Below, in pieces: positions 1 to 9,703 of a stretch of 37,221 nucleotides of DNA. Every line of letters begins with the position of its first letter. The first letter of the stretch is position 1. A program made the translations under genes and the position numbers. The stretch is from Mikrocytos mackini (taxonomy: Eukaryota > Endomyxa > Ascetosporea > Mikrocytida > Mikrocytiidae), in contig JASNJN010000263.1 of NCBI GenBank assembly GCA_030180075.1, positions 1 to 37,221 of the forward strand, given 5' to 3'. The notes beneath the pieces are model-generated. The model was not told where the DNA came from, did not search any database, and saw only the letters and a list, made by a program, of their open reading frames with translations.

Positions 1-216
1 TCTAAGTTAGATAATATTGACCAAAAATTTTTTATAAATTAAAAAAATTACGTAAATGAAATCCTTATTCAATTCAAGGCTTCTAGGCCTTCAGTCACCC
101 GCCGTTCCCGGCAAAACCATGGGATTGTTTCGTAACCAATGAATGTCTTTTATTTTATTTTTTCTGGACAGAATGTTCGGAACTAAAAATTTTTGGTCAA
201 TATTATCTAACTTAGA
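1..216. mobile_element. Short inverted-repeat element (MITE-like), left end at window edge
   Basis: Positions 1-32 and 185-216 are a perfect 32-bp inverted repeat beginning TCTAAGTTAGATAATATTGA. Between them lies about 150 bp with no ORF, including a GC-richer patch around 95-125. The size, long terminal inverted repeats and lack of coding capacity fit a non-autonomous DNA transposon. The element may begin before the window, so its true end and target duplication cannot be judged. It lies directly upstream of the dynamin-like gene, within about 100 bp of its start codon. The superfamily is not recognisable. Confidence 0.65.
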
Positions 217-283
217 TTATATAGTATTGCTATATGCGTCGATTAGTATAAATGTCCTATGGATAAAAATATAGTTGTACAAC

Positions 284-300
284 AAAATTTTAAAATTTTT
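284..300 (+). promoter_or_regulatory. AAATTT-type start-proximal box of the dynamin-like gene
   Basis: AAAATTTTAAAATTTTT lies 20 bp 5' of the ATG at 320. The same kind of box precedes most other genes in this window, so it is probably a transcription-start or core-promoter signal. It also argues for the ATG at 320 rather than the in-frame TTG at 275, which lies upstream of the box. Confidence 0.55.
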
Positions 301-319
301 ATTTCAAACCAATCTAACT

Positions 320-1759
320 ATGGAAAAAATCGTTGAAAAGGTGGCAGAACTAACAAGCGTTCTTAATAAATTCTCAACCAAGACAAAAATAAGCCTTCCC
401 AGAATAGCCGTGGTAGGACAACAAAGCAGTGGAAAATCATCAGTTTTAGAAGGCATCATCGGAATGGACATCTTGCCAAGAGCTTCCGGTTTATGTACAC
501 GTGTACCATTGATACTATCCATTATAAACGACAAGCTAATCAAGAACAATATAGTCGGAAATTTTGCTCATTTGAACAAAGACCAAAACAGATCGTTCCA
601 AACAACAGACAAGATGAGAAACGCAGAAGCCATCCGACAGGAAGTTTTAAAAAGGACCAATGAACTTACCAAGCCCGGCGAACTGAAAAACGCGCCCATA
701 ACACTTACCATTTATTCCGCTGATTTCCCTAACCTCAACTTAGTAGACCTTCCAGGTTTAACGAAGATTTCCACGGCGGGACAAAGTGCCAGTGTCGTGC
801 GTGATATCGAGTCTATGGTAAGGGACTTCATTTCTTCTGACAGTACAATCATACTGGCAGTTGTTCCGGCAAACTCAGATCTTGCTAATTCCGACGCGTT
901 GGGCATTGCACAGGAGTATGACCCACACGGCCTGCGCACGCTCGGAATCGTAACCAAATTGGACTTAATGGATAAGGGGACGTCCGCGATTAAAGTTCTG
1001 AATAACAAGGAGTTCTTTCTGAAGCTCGGGTACGTCGGTGTAATCAGCAGGGGTCAGATGGACCTCGAAAAAAAGACGAGCGTCGACGAAGCTAACAGAA
1101 AGGCCGACCAATTCTTCTCTATGCATGCAGACTATTCGGAAATAGCAGACAGGTGTGGGTTTAGCTTTTTGAAGTCTAGACTCGGAGAGGTGTTCAGTAA
1201 ACATGTAACAAGTATGCTTCCTAAACTACACACCGAACTAACCAAGCTGCAAGAGGATAAGGCCGCCGAGCTTAAAGCATTGGGAGGGGAAGATACTACA
1301 CCAGAAGAGAAGCTTGCAAAGGCGATAGCTCACTTCGTTCGGGTGATTGAAAATTACATCTCAGGGAAAGTCCCCAAAAAATACAATACCAACCTATTCG
1401 GAGGTGCAAAGCTTAAAAAGATAACCCACGAAGAGGTAGAGAAGGAGTTACTTGACATTCACCAGTATGACAATGAGAACGAAATATCCCAGTTGAATCT
1501 AAAGTCCATGGGAGTAGACTCTTCATTACTTTTCGGGGAAAAGGTATTCAACTCCATAGTAACCCAGGAAATTAAGAAGTTGGAGCCGCCGATGAAAAAG
1601 GGTGTGTTCCAACTCATATTGTGTTTGTCTAACTTGATTGACCTTGCCCTCCAGGACTCGAAAGTCAACCAATACCCAAACTTGAAAGCGCAGATAAATA
1701 CAAGACTCAAGTCTACACTGAGCAACTTCAAAAAGAAGACGGATTCGAGGATAATTCAT
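320..1759 (+). CDS. Dynamin-family large GTPase (Vps1/Dnm1-like), 3' end lost at assembly join
   Basis: This is a membrane-remodelling GTPase that assembles on membrane tubules and drives fission (vacuolar/endosomal trafficking or organelle division in fungi). The visible part is 480 codons. The GTPase motifs are all present: P-loop GQQSSGKSS at residues 33-41, switch-I Thr in the TRVP stretch near residue 62, DLPG at 143-146, TKLD at 212-215, then a VISRGQ segment like the dynamin G5 region. A helical middle/stalk region follows from about residue 290. Vps1/Dnm1-type proteins are usually 650-750 residues, so the end of the stalk and the GTPase effector domain are missing because the frame runs into the N at 1760. 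ATG 320 is chosen because the AAATTT box lies just upstream and homologous sequence begins there. Family assignment is firm. Whether it is the Vps1 or Dnm1 orthologue cannot be told. Confidence 0.93.
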
Positions 1760-1760
1760 N
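1760..1760. other. Assembly join (single N)
   Basis: The only ambiguous base in the first 14 kb falls where the dynamin gene stops being dynamin-like, and an unrelated Helitron fragment on the other strand begins 25 bp later. This is best read as a scaffold gap of unknown length, so linkage across it is unproven. Confidence 0.7.
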
Positions 1761-1784
1761 AATTACGGTTTCTACTATTTCCAT

Positions 1785-2339
1785 TTAATTTAAGATTTGA
1801 TCAGTCGAATCGTTCACATTGATTGGATTGGTAATCTCATCAAACCTTTGATTTGAAATAGTTATGTCAGCATATGTAGGGTTATTATTCTTTAACCACA
1901 ATAAGGCTTGTCTGATTCGATATGGCCTTACAGGGGATTCGGTAATTAGTGAAGAAGTTTGATCTGTTTTCATAATGTTTAATTTTATCTCGTTTATGCT
2001 TTGAGGCAAAATTGTTGACATATTATTTACTTCGTGGAAAATATTAATACAATTTCCGCTTAAAACGGATCCAAAGTAGCGAGTTTTGTAGATCTTCATA
2101 AATGGTATTGTTTTGCTAATAAGTAATTTTTCAAGAAAATTTAATTTGCGAAGGCAAATTGGAGGAATTCCTGGAACCATGTTATTAGTTTGTGAGTATC
2201 TTTCACTCCTCAACTGTTTGTTTTCATTACATAGGGGGCAGCTATAGTTGTTGGAGGGGGTCTCTTTGGTAGGGAAACCTTCATTACATTTTACACGGAT
2301 TATGGTATTGAATTTGTTAATTTCACTTTCAAATTTCAT
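1785..2339 (-). pseudogene. Helitron replicase N-terminal fragment (DUF6570-like region)
   Basis: The 184 codons resemble the N-terminal region of Helitron Rep/helicase proteins, just before the helitron-like N domain. A CPLC zinc-type pair lies at residues 34-37. Next comes the family pattern IPP..L..L..LE..LIS...PFM.IY, then G..G..INIF.EV with LPQS, and finally an R.YR..QAL.WLK.NNP.Y.DI block. Full Helitron proteins exceed 1,000 residues and carry HUH Rep motifs and a PIF1-type helicase. None of that is here, because the reading frame stops 25 bp from the assembly join at 1760. It is a truncated or cut copy. The ATG sits inside an AAATTT-like stretch. The family call rests on pattern recognition, not on an alignment. 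Confidence 0.72.
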
Positions 2340-2838
2340 AATCTATGTTAAATGTTCGTTATAATTTTTGGTTGGTTTGGATTGGGCTATTTGTTCACTG
2401 TTATCTATTGTCAAAACAATTTCCTTTTCCAATTTTCTTTTATTCTTGTTTTTTTTTATTATTTATTTTTCCTTGTATGAAGGTAACAGGGGTTAGCCAA
2501 GTATCAAGGTCTGGTATAGAATCATAATAATGATCAGAGACGTGAAAATATGTTAAAAGTTTTAGTCTAAATAATCCCATATGATGTTTATTATAAACTA
2601 TGAAACTATATATATAAATTTGAGCATGATCTATCTATGCATGTTTTGCATATGTGTGCATACATGCATATCCTGTTGCATATCTGGATATTTAGATTAA
2701 AATTTATGTAATATTTGAACAAATATTCGTGCCTCGGCACATATATATACTAGTTAATGGAGATAATCCATCAAAAGTATATATAATCACACCATGTTTA
2801 GTCAATGGACTTTAATATTTTGAAAATTTAAAAATCAG
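2340..2838. other. Gene-free spacer with GCATAT-rich stretch
   Basis: I see no supportable gene here. Around 2634-2690 there is a run of alternating purine-pyrimidine GCATA/TGCATAT words. At 2818-2834 the AAATTT-type box TTTTGAAAATTTAAAAA lies 4 bp 5' of the ATG of the following transposase fragment. Confidence 0.5.
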
Positions 2839-3396
2839 ATGAAAAATAAGGTATCTACTATAGAAAGATACGTGATTGAATTTCCAAATCAGTCACTGAG
2901 TAATGAGAATAACAACTTGTACTGTAGATGTTGCGTCACAGTTGTCAGCTGTTATCGGAAATCACTAGTGAGACAACATCTTAATACTTACACCCATTCA
3001 AAGAACTTAGGACATTGGTTGAATGAAGAACAACAGACGCTAACCCCTTTTATTTCATGCTACACCAAGAAACAGAAGTCTAGACTAGCTACAACGAATA
3101 TAAACACAGATCCTAAACATATGTTCTACAAAGATATGACAACAGCGTTTTGTTCTGCCGACATAGCCTTCAATAAACTGGAAAACAACGAATTCAGCCG
3201 GTTCTTGGAGAAATACACAGGTTATCCTACACCAAGCAGAACGACATTAACTAGGACTTACTTAAAAACACAATACGAAAAAACATTAGAGAACATAAGA
3301 AAGAGAATACAAGGACATTATATCTGGGCATCTGTTGATGAAACGACAGATATAGGAGGGAATAAAGTAGCTGTTCTATGTGTTGGAATTCATTAG
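2839..3396 (+). pseudogene. hAT-family transposase, N-terminal fragment
   Basis: The fragment has 185 codons. A BED-like zinc finger is visible (CRCC near residues 29-32, then QHL and THSKN histidines), followed by the region up to the first catalytic block, VDETTDIGG, which matches the hAT pattern with the first catalytic Asp. The rest of a hAT transposase (RW motif, C-terminal dimerisation domain) is absent. The finger layout and spacing resemble the complete hAT transposase at 26745-28193, so the two are probably related families. The frame stops just where a Tc1-like tail begins. An AAATTT box lies 4 bp before the start. Confidence 0.75.
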
Positions 3397-3482
3397 AAAC
3401 AGAACTTTGCGAAAATCTTATTGATGGCCTTGACGAGCGTCTGGAAAATGTCATTGCAAAAAGAGGTGAACGGGTTAAGTAA
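3381..3482 (+). pseudogene. Tc1/mariner transposase C-terminal tail
   Basis: In the frame containing 3384-3482, a 32-residue stretch has the end pattern of Tc1 transposases: W near the start, then ELCENLIDGL, RLENVIAKRG and a final basic VK before TAA. Tc1-type proteins end W..I..E.C..LI..M..R...VI...G..KY. Only this tail is present. It abuts or slightly overlaps the end of the hAT fragment, so a Tc1-like relic is joined to a hAT relic. No terminal repeats were identified. Confidence 0.55.
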
Positions 3483-3913
3483 CTTTTGTGTCATAATTTT
3501 TAAATGGTTAATTATATTTTAATTTTTTTGTTGATTCATTTTTTATGAACAGAAGTCAATTTTTATATACATAAAAAATGAAAAAAACTTAAACAGTAAT
3601 TTTTACTAAATAAAAAATATTTCTACGTATAAAACTAAATTTATTAATAAATTCTAAACATTTTTCAAATTTCAAATATAAAATTACATCTATAAAATAG
3701 TGATTCAAATTTAGTGGACATGACTATATTATCTATCTTCATTTAGTTTTGAATTAATTATGTATAGATTTATTCATGAATATGACTTGACGTAGCTCCA
3801 TAGTGTATCCATAAAAATGAATCTCCAGTGGGTACGTGACTAACAGAAAGTTCTGTTGTAATATAATGTTCGAGGAATCAATTAAAATTGAATACATATT
3901 AATTTTGATCAAA
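3483..3913. other. Gene-free AT-rich spacer
   Basis: No gene is supportable. It is very AT-rich and may contain the decayed 3' part of the Tc1-like element whose tail ends at 3482. Confidence 0.5.
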
Positions 3914-4077
3914 CTTTTGTGACAGGTCAAAATGACTGACAGATGGTCGATGACTAAAATTTTATGTCAGGTCAAAATGACTGACAAAATATCGATAACT
4001 AAAGTTTTTTGTCAGGTTAAAACGACTGACAAATGATCGATGACTAAAGTTTTGTGTCAGGTTAAAATGACTGACAT
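3914..4077. repeat. Four-copy 45-bp tandem repeat
   Basis: Units start at 3914, 3959, 4004 and 4049, the last being partial (about 29 bp). Each carries a TGTCAG/CTGACA inverted pair around the centre of GTCAGGTCAAAATGACTGAC and, in the complete units, a trailing ATCGATGACTAAA. The units differ at several bases. The array lies about 100 bp beyond the 3' end of the AAA-ATPase-like gene. It is a minisatellite with a hairpin-forming core. Its function is not known. Confidence 0.9.
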
Positions 4078-4175
4078 CGGTGCCAAAGGGTTAAATTTAT
4101 TATTTAACAAACGTTATTTGTAAAAATATTATTTTTTGTATCTATTTCTTATAATATTTATTATCTGCTCCTAAA

Positions 4176-6475
4176 TTACTTCGTTTTATTGCCACTGTCA
4201 CGTTTTGTTACTCTTGTTACCTTTTTCTTCCCATTTTTAACATTTCGCTTTTCTACAGCAGAACTATAATCTTCCGAAGTTATATTTAAAATTACTTCCT
4301 CTGGTTTTCCATCTTCATTAGATATATATTCTGTCATATTGTCAAATTTCCCATCATGCTGTACCTTAGCGATGATACCCTGGCACAAATTATTTATATC
4401 CCTGTATCGCTGAGTTTTTGTTTTCTTTATTCCGTAACTCTCAGTACTCTCTTCTTCGTTTATATCCTCATTATCATCTTCACTATTTGACATTTCAAGA
4501 AGTTCTTGAATGTTGTCTACTTTAGTAATTTTATCATCAGATAAACTTATGTTTAAAAGTTCAGGTTCCTGTTCTTTGGGTGTTGGTTTTCTCAGGAAAT
4601 TTAATGATATAATAAACGTGTCATTTTTATCTTTGTTTTCAAGTACCGTGAAATAGTCCACATAAGCTTGTTCAGTCCCTTTAAATTCTCCTTTTGGCCC
4701 AAAATAAGTATCCTTTGTTTTATATTCAAAGATATAGTTTGTGTTGTCGTAACGAATGAATCCGTCCATGAATTTTCCATCCTTCGTTTTCTCTTCGTTC
4801 TTAATCTTCAGTCCAGAAGCGGCCATTAAGGAGTGGAATGTATATTTGAATGTGGGTTCATACACTGTTTTCATTTCTCCGAATAAAATTGAACTAAAAA
4901 GAACCCACACTAATCTAATAAATTCGCTCCAATCTTTCTTTTTAAAACTTTTGCCCAGTTGACTTATTTCTGCAGCCAATTCGTTTTTAATAAGTTCTCT
5001 CTGTATTATAGAAGCAGCTTTTTTGTAACTATCTTCAACTTCTTTGTTTGGTAGACCTATTTTGAACATAGTTGTTTTATCTTCTGTTAGCCGATATTTT
5101 TTTATAGTTGCTAACCCGGTTTGAAATAGAGTAGCACAGACCTTGTCTTTGTCTGTTGAGCAACCATGTTGATTAGATGTCAGAACACTGTCTTCTACAC
5201 CATCAATATAACCTTTAGCCTCAAATTCTTTAAATATACCGATGTTGTTTTTTATTATACCCCTTTGGAAATCCCCATTTAATAAATCATTCCAATATCT
5301 TTTGAATTTTGAATCTATAAAACACATATTAACGGAATTTGTATTGAAGACTGGTTCACTATTTTCTGAGAATTTAAAACCACCATACCAACGTTCTAGT
5401 TCTTTCATAACTTCATCTTTGATAATGTCTATGTAAGGTAGTGATGAGTCGTCTCTTGTAGATTTTAAGGTTTTGTATAGATCTTCGAACGCACAATCAG
5501 GAAATCCGTTTCTGATTTCATTGTATGTATATCCCACGATGTTTGCGTAGGCATCGTTCAGATTTATAGTGTTCCCACTCATTGGTGAATGCATTCTTTT
5601 TGCATTTAGTCGAGTTGTGCCTGTTATAATTGCAACCTTTATATCATCATGTCTATTTTTAAGTGTTTTATAAAATCCCTCTACGAGTTGTTCAACTTGT
5701 TGATGTTCAGTATCTGTTTCATTTTTATTCCATAGAATAGAATCATATTCGTCTATGAGAACAATAACTCGTTTATCATAGCCGTCTCCCAGATTTGTTA
5801 AAATCCTCAGAACTTTAAATAGATATCGTCGTACTTCTGAGGTAAATTTGGATCCCAAATCCCCGCTAAAGCTTTCAGATTCTTCTATCTTTTTACCCAT
5901 CATTGATGGGTTGAGAAAAACTAGATTTTTTTTAACTGCTTTATTGTTTCTTTGGGCGTTTCGATAGAGCCTGCTTTGTCGTACGTCTCCAAAGTTTCTA
6001 GAATCTGAATCATTATTTGGAACAAATTTCCCCCAATTGTTGAGAAATCAAAGTATAGAACTGGGTATTTAGGCCAGCTATAAAGAATCCCTTTATCAAT
6101 ATAATTTCCATTAATGCCTATAAACTGACCTTCTGGATTTTTCATAGGCTTGTCATATATGTATGCGCCCTTAAATTGTTCTTTGTTCGATTCACCTTTT
6201 GCAATTTCTTGTATTGCACGAAGAGTCGTAGTTTTTCCAAACCCACGGGGCCGCATGAATGAAAGATCTCCCCGGCTTGTTATTAGCCACATGAAATATT
6301 TGGTTTTATCAATTCGCTCTGATGTCTCAAATAACTCTGAAAAACTATTATTGATTGGCCGAGCATTGTGATTAATAATATCCAACTCAGAGCTATAATC
6401 TTGTTTATTGCTGTCTTCTAAAGGCGAAGGTGTAATATTGGAGCTTCTATAGGTGGAATCGTCTTTATTTTCCAT
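4176..6475 (-). CDS. AAA-ATPase-like / PD-(D/E)XK nuclease family protein, with one frame break
   Basis: The protein has two parts known from a family that is expanded in microsporidia and also found in bacteria: an N-terminal AAA-ATPase-like NTPase and a C-terminal PD-(D/E)XK nuclease-like domain. The 5' part (6475-5921) has the P-loop RPRGFGKTTT with Lys at residue 81. The 3' part has Walker B VIVLIDEYDS, a TGTTR sensor-like segment, and near its residue 380 the nuclease pattern DGFIRYD...IFEYK (D, then E-x-K). An acidic linker and a Lys-rich tail close it. The two parts are out of frame. An A8 run near 5933 is the likely site, because adding one A would keep the frame open through into the second part. 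This could be a sequencing error in a homopolymer or a young pseudogene. The ATG at 6475 has an AAATTT box at 6486-6505. It is divergent from the gene at 6651. The cellular role is unknown. Confidence 0.85.
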
Positions 6476-6485
6476 AAAAGTTATC

Positions 6486-6505
6486 TTTCAAATTTAAATT
6501 TAATT
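6486..6505 (-). promoter_or_regulatory. AAATTT-type box of the AAA-ATPase-like gene
   Basis: Read on the minus strand this is an AATTTAAATTTGAAAG-like stretch 10-30 bp 5' of the ATG at 6475. The 175-bp spacer to the divergent gene at 6651 must hold both promoters. The plus-strand gene has only a weaker ATATTTAAA directly before its ATG. Confidence 0.45.
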
Positions 6506-6650
6506 TTTTATTTTCAAAGTAATAAATTGAACATTCACGCCGTTACACAGTTTTATTCTATTAATAAAGCGTTTTTGTGTTGTATAAAGACACTATATTG
6601 AACCGTTTTATCAGTAAGAATACAAATGCTACCGCCCAATTATATTTAAA

Positions 6651-7838
6651 ATGGGTGAATTTAAAAGAAGCCTCAAAGAACACAAGATCAACACAAGCTA
6701 CAAAAAAAGCCAACGACATCATTACAAGACCTCTATCGCATTCACAACTGTGATAGTTTCATCTTCTGTACTCTTGCTTTGTTTGATTATCCATTTCTCC
6801 AAGACGCCAGCCCTTTCAAAGGCTGCCATTGAAACTACCAAACAAACCACCATTGAACCAAATGAAGAAAGTACTTCACAAGAAGACAGTACTACGCAAT
6901 CTACCTCTCTTGAACAACCTAGGTATTTAAACATTGGCGAGGGTAATGTTGAAGAACTTTATTACATGAATGTATTCGTAGACATATATAAATTTATGTA
7001 CAGCAAGCTTCAAATTGTTGACCACGAAGATACTCAGCCATTCTTAGACAGTTTAAGCGATTATACGAAAACAGCACCCGCTCCTACGTTTAAAGCCAGT
7101 TCACGCATTGAGGGTTTGCTAGATGAATTCTGTTCATATTTTGCTGAAGTGAGTTATCCACAAAACACACCAGGCTCCCAAATTACATATAACATGGCAT
7201 TGGTTATGTATTCAAAGATGGTGTTCATATCCTACAAAGAATTTAATGAAATGTATGTGGAAAATATAATGGAGTTAGAAACCCGAGGTATTTCTTCCTC
7301 AAACATTTTGAAATTTGCATTTCAACATTTACAACTTCAATATATTATTATCATTGTTATAAAATGTATAGAAGCATTTGAACACAGATTGATAATTTTT
7401 ATAAGAGAAGCTTTGAAGCAAAAAGCATTTACAGAACTAAACACAAAGTTGTATTCATTAATAATAAAGGTAAAAGATAAACTGTTTATTGAATTTGGAA
7501 AAGAAATAGAGTTCAAGTTTAAAGGGGAAAATGTTATTGCATCAAATATATTGAGAACAATCCATGGTTACTGGGATTTTTTGGTTTTAAACTTATATGT
7601 GATTTTTGTGCAAGTTTTTGAGATAAATGAAAGGTATGAAGTGGTAGGAATTAAAAAGTATTACGGAAAGAATTTAATAAAGGATTTGGATAACATTGAT
7701 GTGAAAAACAAAGTCATAGAAAAGTGCAGAAATGTGTTTTTGTTGGTTATGGACATAAACAATTTAGATACATTCTATAAAGATAGTATACGAACACTGG
7801 GTCTTTGCAAAAAGACATTCCTTGGAGGTGAGTACTAA
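6651..7838 (+). CDS. Hypothetical type II (signal-anchor) membrane protein
   Basis: I do not recognise a family. The 395 residues start with a Lys/Arg/His-rich stretch (residues 1-26), then one hydrophobic segment (about 27-49), then a Thr/Ser/Glu-rich low-complexity linker (about 55-90), then a mostly helical domain rich in Ile, Phe, Tyr and Lys to the end. This layout suggests a single-pass protein with a short cytosolic N-terminus and a large outer or luminal domain. The protein at 36357-37130 has the same architecture, which may mean a lineage-specific family, but I see no clear residue-level match. The start is the first ATG after ATATTTAAA and directly precedes the basic stretch. Confidence 0.7.
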   Translation: MGEFKRSLKEHKINTSYKKSQRHHYKTSIAFTTVIVSSSVLLLCLIIHFSKTPALSKAAIETTKQTTIEPNEESTSQEDSTTQSTSLEQPRYLNIGEGNVEELYYMNVFVDIYKFMYSKLQIVDHEDTQPFLDSLSDYTKTAPAPTFKASSRIEGLLDEFCSYFAEVSYPQNTPGSQITYNMALVMYSKMVFISYKEFNEMYVENIMELETRGISSSNILKFAFQHLQLQYIIIIVIKCIEAFEHRLIIFIREALKQKAFTELNTKLYSLIIKVKDKLFIEFGKEIEFKFKGENVIASNILRTIHGYWDFLVLNLYVIFVQVFEINERYEVVGIKKYYGKNLIKDLDNIDVKNKVIEKCRNVFLLVMDINNLDTFYKDSIRTLGLCKKTFLGGEY

Positions 7839-8422
7839 AGATATAAATAAGTTTTTAAGTTTTAGAATTCAGAAAATTATTGAATAAATTAAAAGCAATA
7901 TAAGTTATGTTTAATTTAATAAAGTTTTGTTCTTTAAATAGGTAGTGGACATTTGGGGTTTCTTTTAAAAGAGAGTTGTGTTCGTATATGTTTTATAATA
8001 TCTATTGGATTCATATGTATGCTTTTCGAAGATTCACAATTGGAAAATGGAATATGAACTAAACTTAAGGTTATTGGTAAGTGGATATAAATTTTTCAGT
8101 ATTGATGTCTGTCAGTGTGGTGAGAAGTTGAACATTAATCATTCTAGGTGATTTAGAGTCAATAAACGTCCATTACATAGAAGATTCGTTTTATTTTGTC
8201 TTAAACTATTTATAATATGTTTAATGGAAGTTTAGGTGTCTTTACAATGTGTAATGTCCTCTGTGTTTGAATGGAATCTTTAAATTTCTCCTAAATAACG
8301 TTTAATTCCTGTATATGATAGTATATGATGTAGTTTAGCAAAGAAGCGCTACTTTGGTAAGAATAGAGACAGCCCACACATATAGTAATGTCGCATGCTT
8401 ATTGGGAATTTATCCATTGGTG
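7839..8422. other. Gene-free spacer
   Basis: No coding signal is seen. An AATAAA near 7883 soon after the preceding stop could serve as its polyadenylation signal. Confidence 0.45.
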
Positions 8423-8441
8423 TTTCAAAATTAAAAATTTT
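8423..8441 (+). promoter_or_regulatory. AAATTT-type box of the gene at 8444
   Basis: TTTCAAAATTAAAAATTTT ends 2 bp before the ATG at 8444, the same position relative to a start codon as in other genes of this window. Confidence 0.5.
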
Positions 8442-8443
8442 CA

Positions 8444-9703
8444 ATGGAATCTCTCAACATTACTGGAGATCGGGACAACGTATCAATCTTCAACAAATTG
8501 TACAAGCAGCAAGAACGACGAAATAAAGCCCTTCAGAAACTACATTCCAAAAAAATCGAAATCACAGTTGCATACAACGATCCTGTAGATTGTTCTCTAT
8601 TTTTAAAGACTGACAAAATCAACGGAACAGCCTACAAGAGCACTCCCCTGTCAATATTAAAGAAGTTCAAATTCAAGAACCCAATATACCGCAAGTTTCT
8701 AAAAAGAAGAGGGATAATCATAGCAACCCTAGTTGATAGAAAGGAGTTTTCTATCTTTGCTCCTCTAACAAATGACTGCGTGTTGGAATTCATAATCCTC
8801 CCCTTTGACGTTTGTAAGAACGATAATTACAACCATTTTCTGCCTTCAATACACGTTGATTCATTTAGCTTGCGAACATATGAAGATATGAAAAACAATA
8901 TTTTGGCTATGTTTTTTAATTGCTACAAAGTCAACAAGTGTAGCGACTCTGATTTAGGTTCGGCCAAAATTGCAAATGTTTTGCCCGCTAAACTAGGATA
9001 TAAAACTAACGAAGATCCAAATACAGAAACACAACTTGACCAAATATTGGATGACTTAAAGTATAATTTAGACCTTTTCTTCAAACTAAACAAAAAATGC
9101 AAAATCAAATACTTACAAGCTACATTCACCGAATATTGCCAGTTTAGATTACACACTGAGACAGGGAACTTTCCAGAAAGGCTTAAAAGAGAAGGCATAT
9201 TCGATAGAACCTATCATATTTATAAAATAGGGAATTTTATTATAAATGGTTTCATTGATTTTGTAATTAAGGTTGAACATTTGCGTCACTTTATAAAAGC
9301 CAGAAACTATACGGATGCTATGGCGATAGAAACTTACTTTGAAGGTAATTGCGATATTGTAAAGGTTGTAACAGGATTAAGATTATTTCCCAAATTAGAA
9401 CTGAAACTAGAATTCAACAAACAAAAGGCAGAAATCGAAAAGCATGATCATTGCATCTTGAGCAAACGAGATAACATATTTGTTTTTGCGTTGCCAGATG
9501 AATACGATGACCCGTTTGTTGTCATGCAGCCTAATGGAGTTATTATTATGAATAAATTAAAGGAAATTATAGACAGATTCTATAAAGACATGAGCTTTAA
9601 GCATATAAGGCAGGACAATGTAGTTCTTTATCCTGATAGACTTTGGAATGCTTCCGGGTTGACTTCAGTTCTTCCTACAAATCGAAGTTTACCCAAGAAG
9701 TAG
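8444..9703 (+). CDS. Hypothetical protein (possibly 5' part of a longer gene)
   Basis: No family is recognised. The 419-codon frame has a basic N-terminus, no signal peptide and no clear membrane segment, and is rich in Lys, Asn, Ile and Phe. It overlaps the next frame (from 9643) by 61 bp. The last 20 or so codons look less protein-like than the rest. The downstream frame has no AAATTT box of its own, while this one does. I therefore suspect that this and the next frame are one gene of roughly 780 codons with a single frame change in or near the overlap, real or from sequencing. An overlapping pair of genes is the alternative. Confidence 0.6.
   Translation: MESLNITGDRDNVSIFNKLYKQQERRNKALQKLHSKKIEITVAYNDPVDCSLFLKTDKINGTAYKSTPLSILKKFKFKNPIYRKFLKRRGIIIATLVDRKEFSIFAPLTNDCVLEFIILPFDVCKNDNYNHFLPSIHVDSFSLRTYEDMKNNILAMFFNCYKVNKCSDSDLGSAKIANVLPAKLGYKTNEDPNTETQLDQILDDLKYNLDLFFKLNKKCKIKYLQATFTEYCQFRLHTETGNFPERLKREGIFDRTYHIYKIGNFIINGFIDFVIKVEHLRHFIKARNYTDAMAIETYFEGNCDIVKVVTGLRLFPKLELKLEFNKQKAEIEKHDHCILSKRDNIFVFALPDEYDDPFVVMQPNGVIIMNKLKEIIDRFYKDMSFKHIRQDNVVLYPDRLWNASGLTSVLPTNRSLPKK

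Noticed and set aside
275-319. Upstream in-frame TTG start for dynamin
   Set aside because: The extension has no family similarity and starts before the AAATTT box, so ATG 320 is preferred.
2345-2527. 60-codon Phe/Leu-rich frame resembling a membrane peptide
   Set aside because: T-rich DNA gives such translations by chance; no start signal or neighbour supports it.
3914-4077. CRISPR-like array
   Set aside because: Units are contiguous with no unique spacers, and the genome is eukaryotic; it is a simple tandem repeat.
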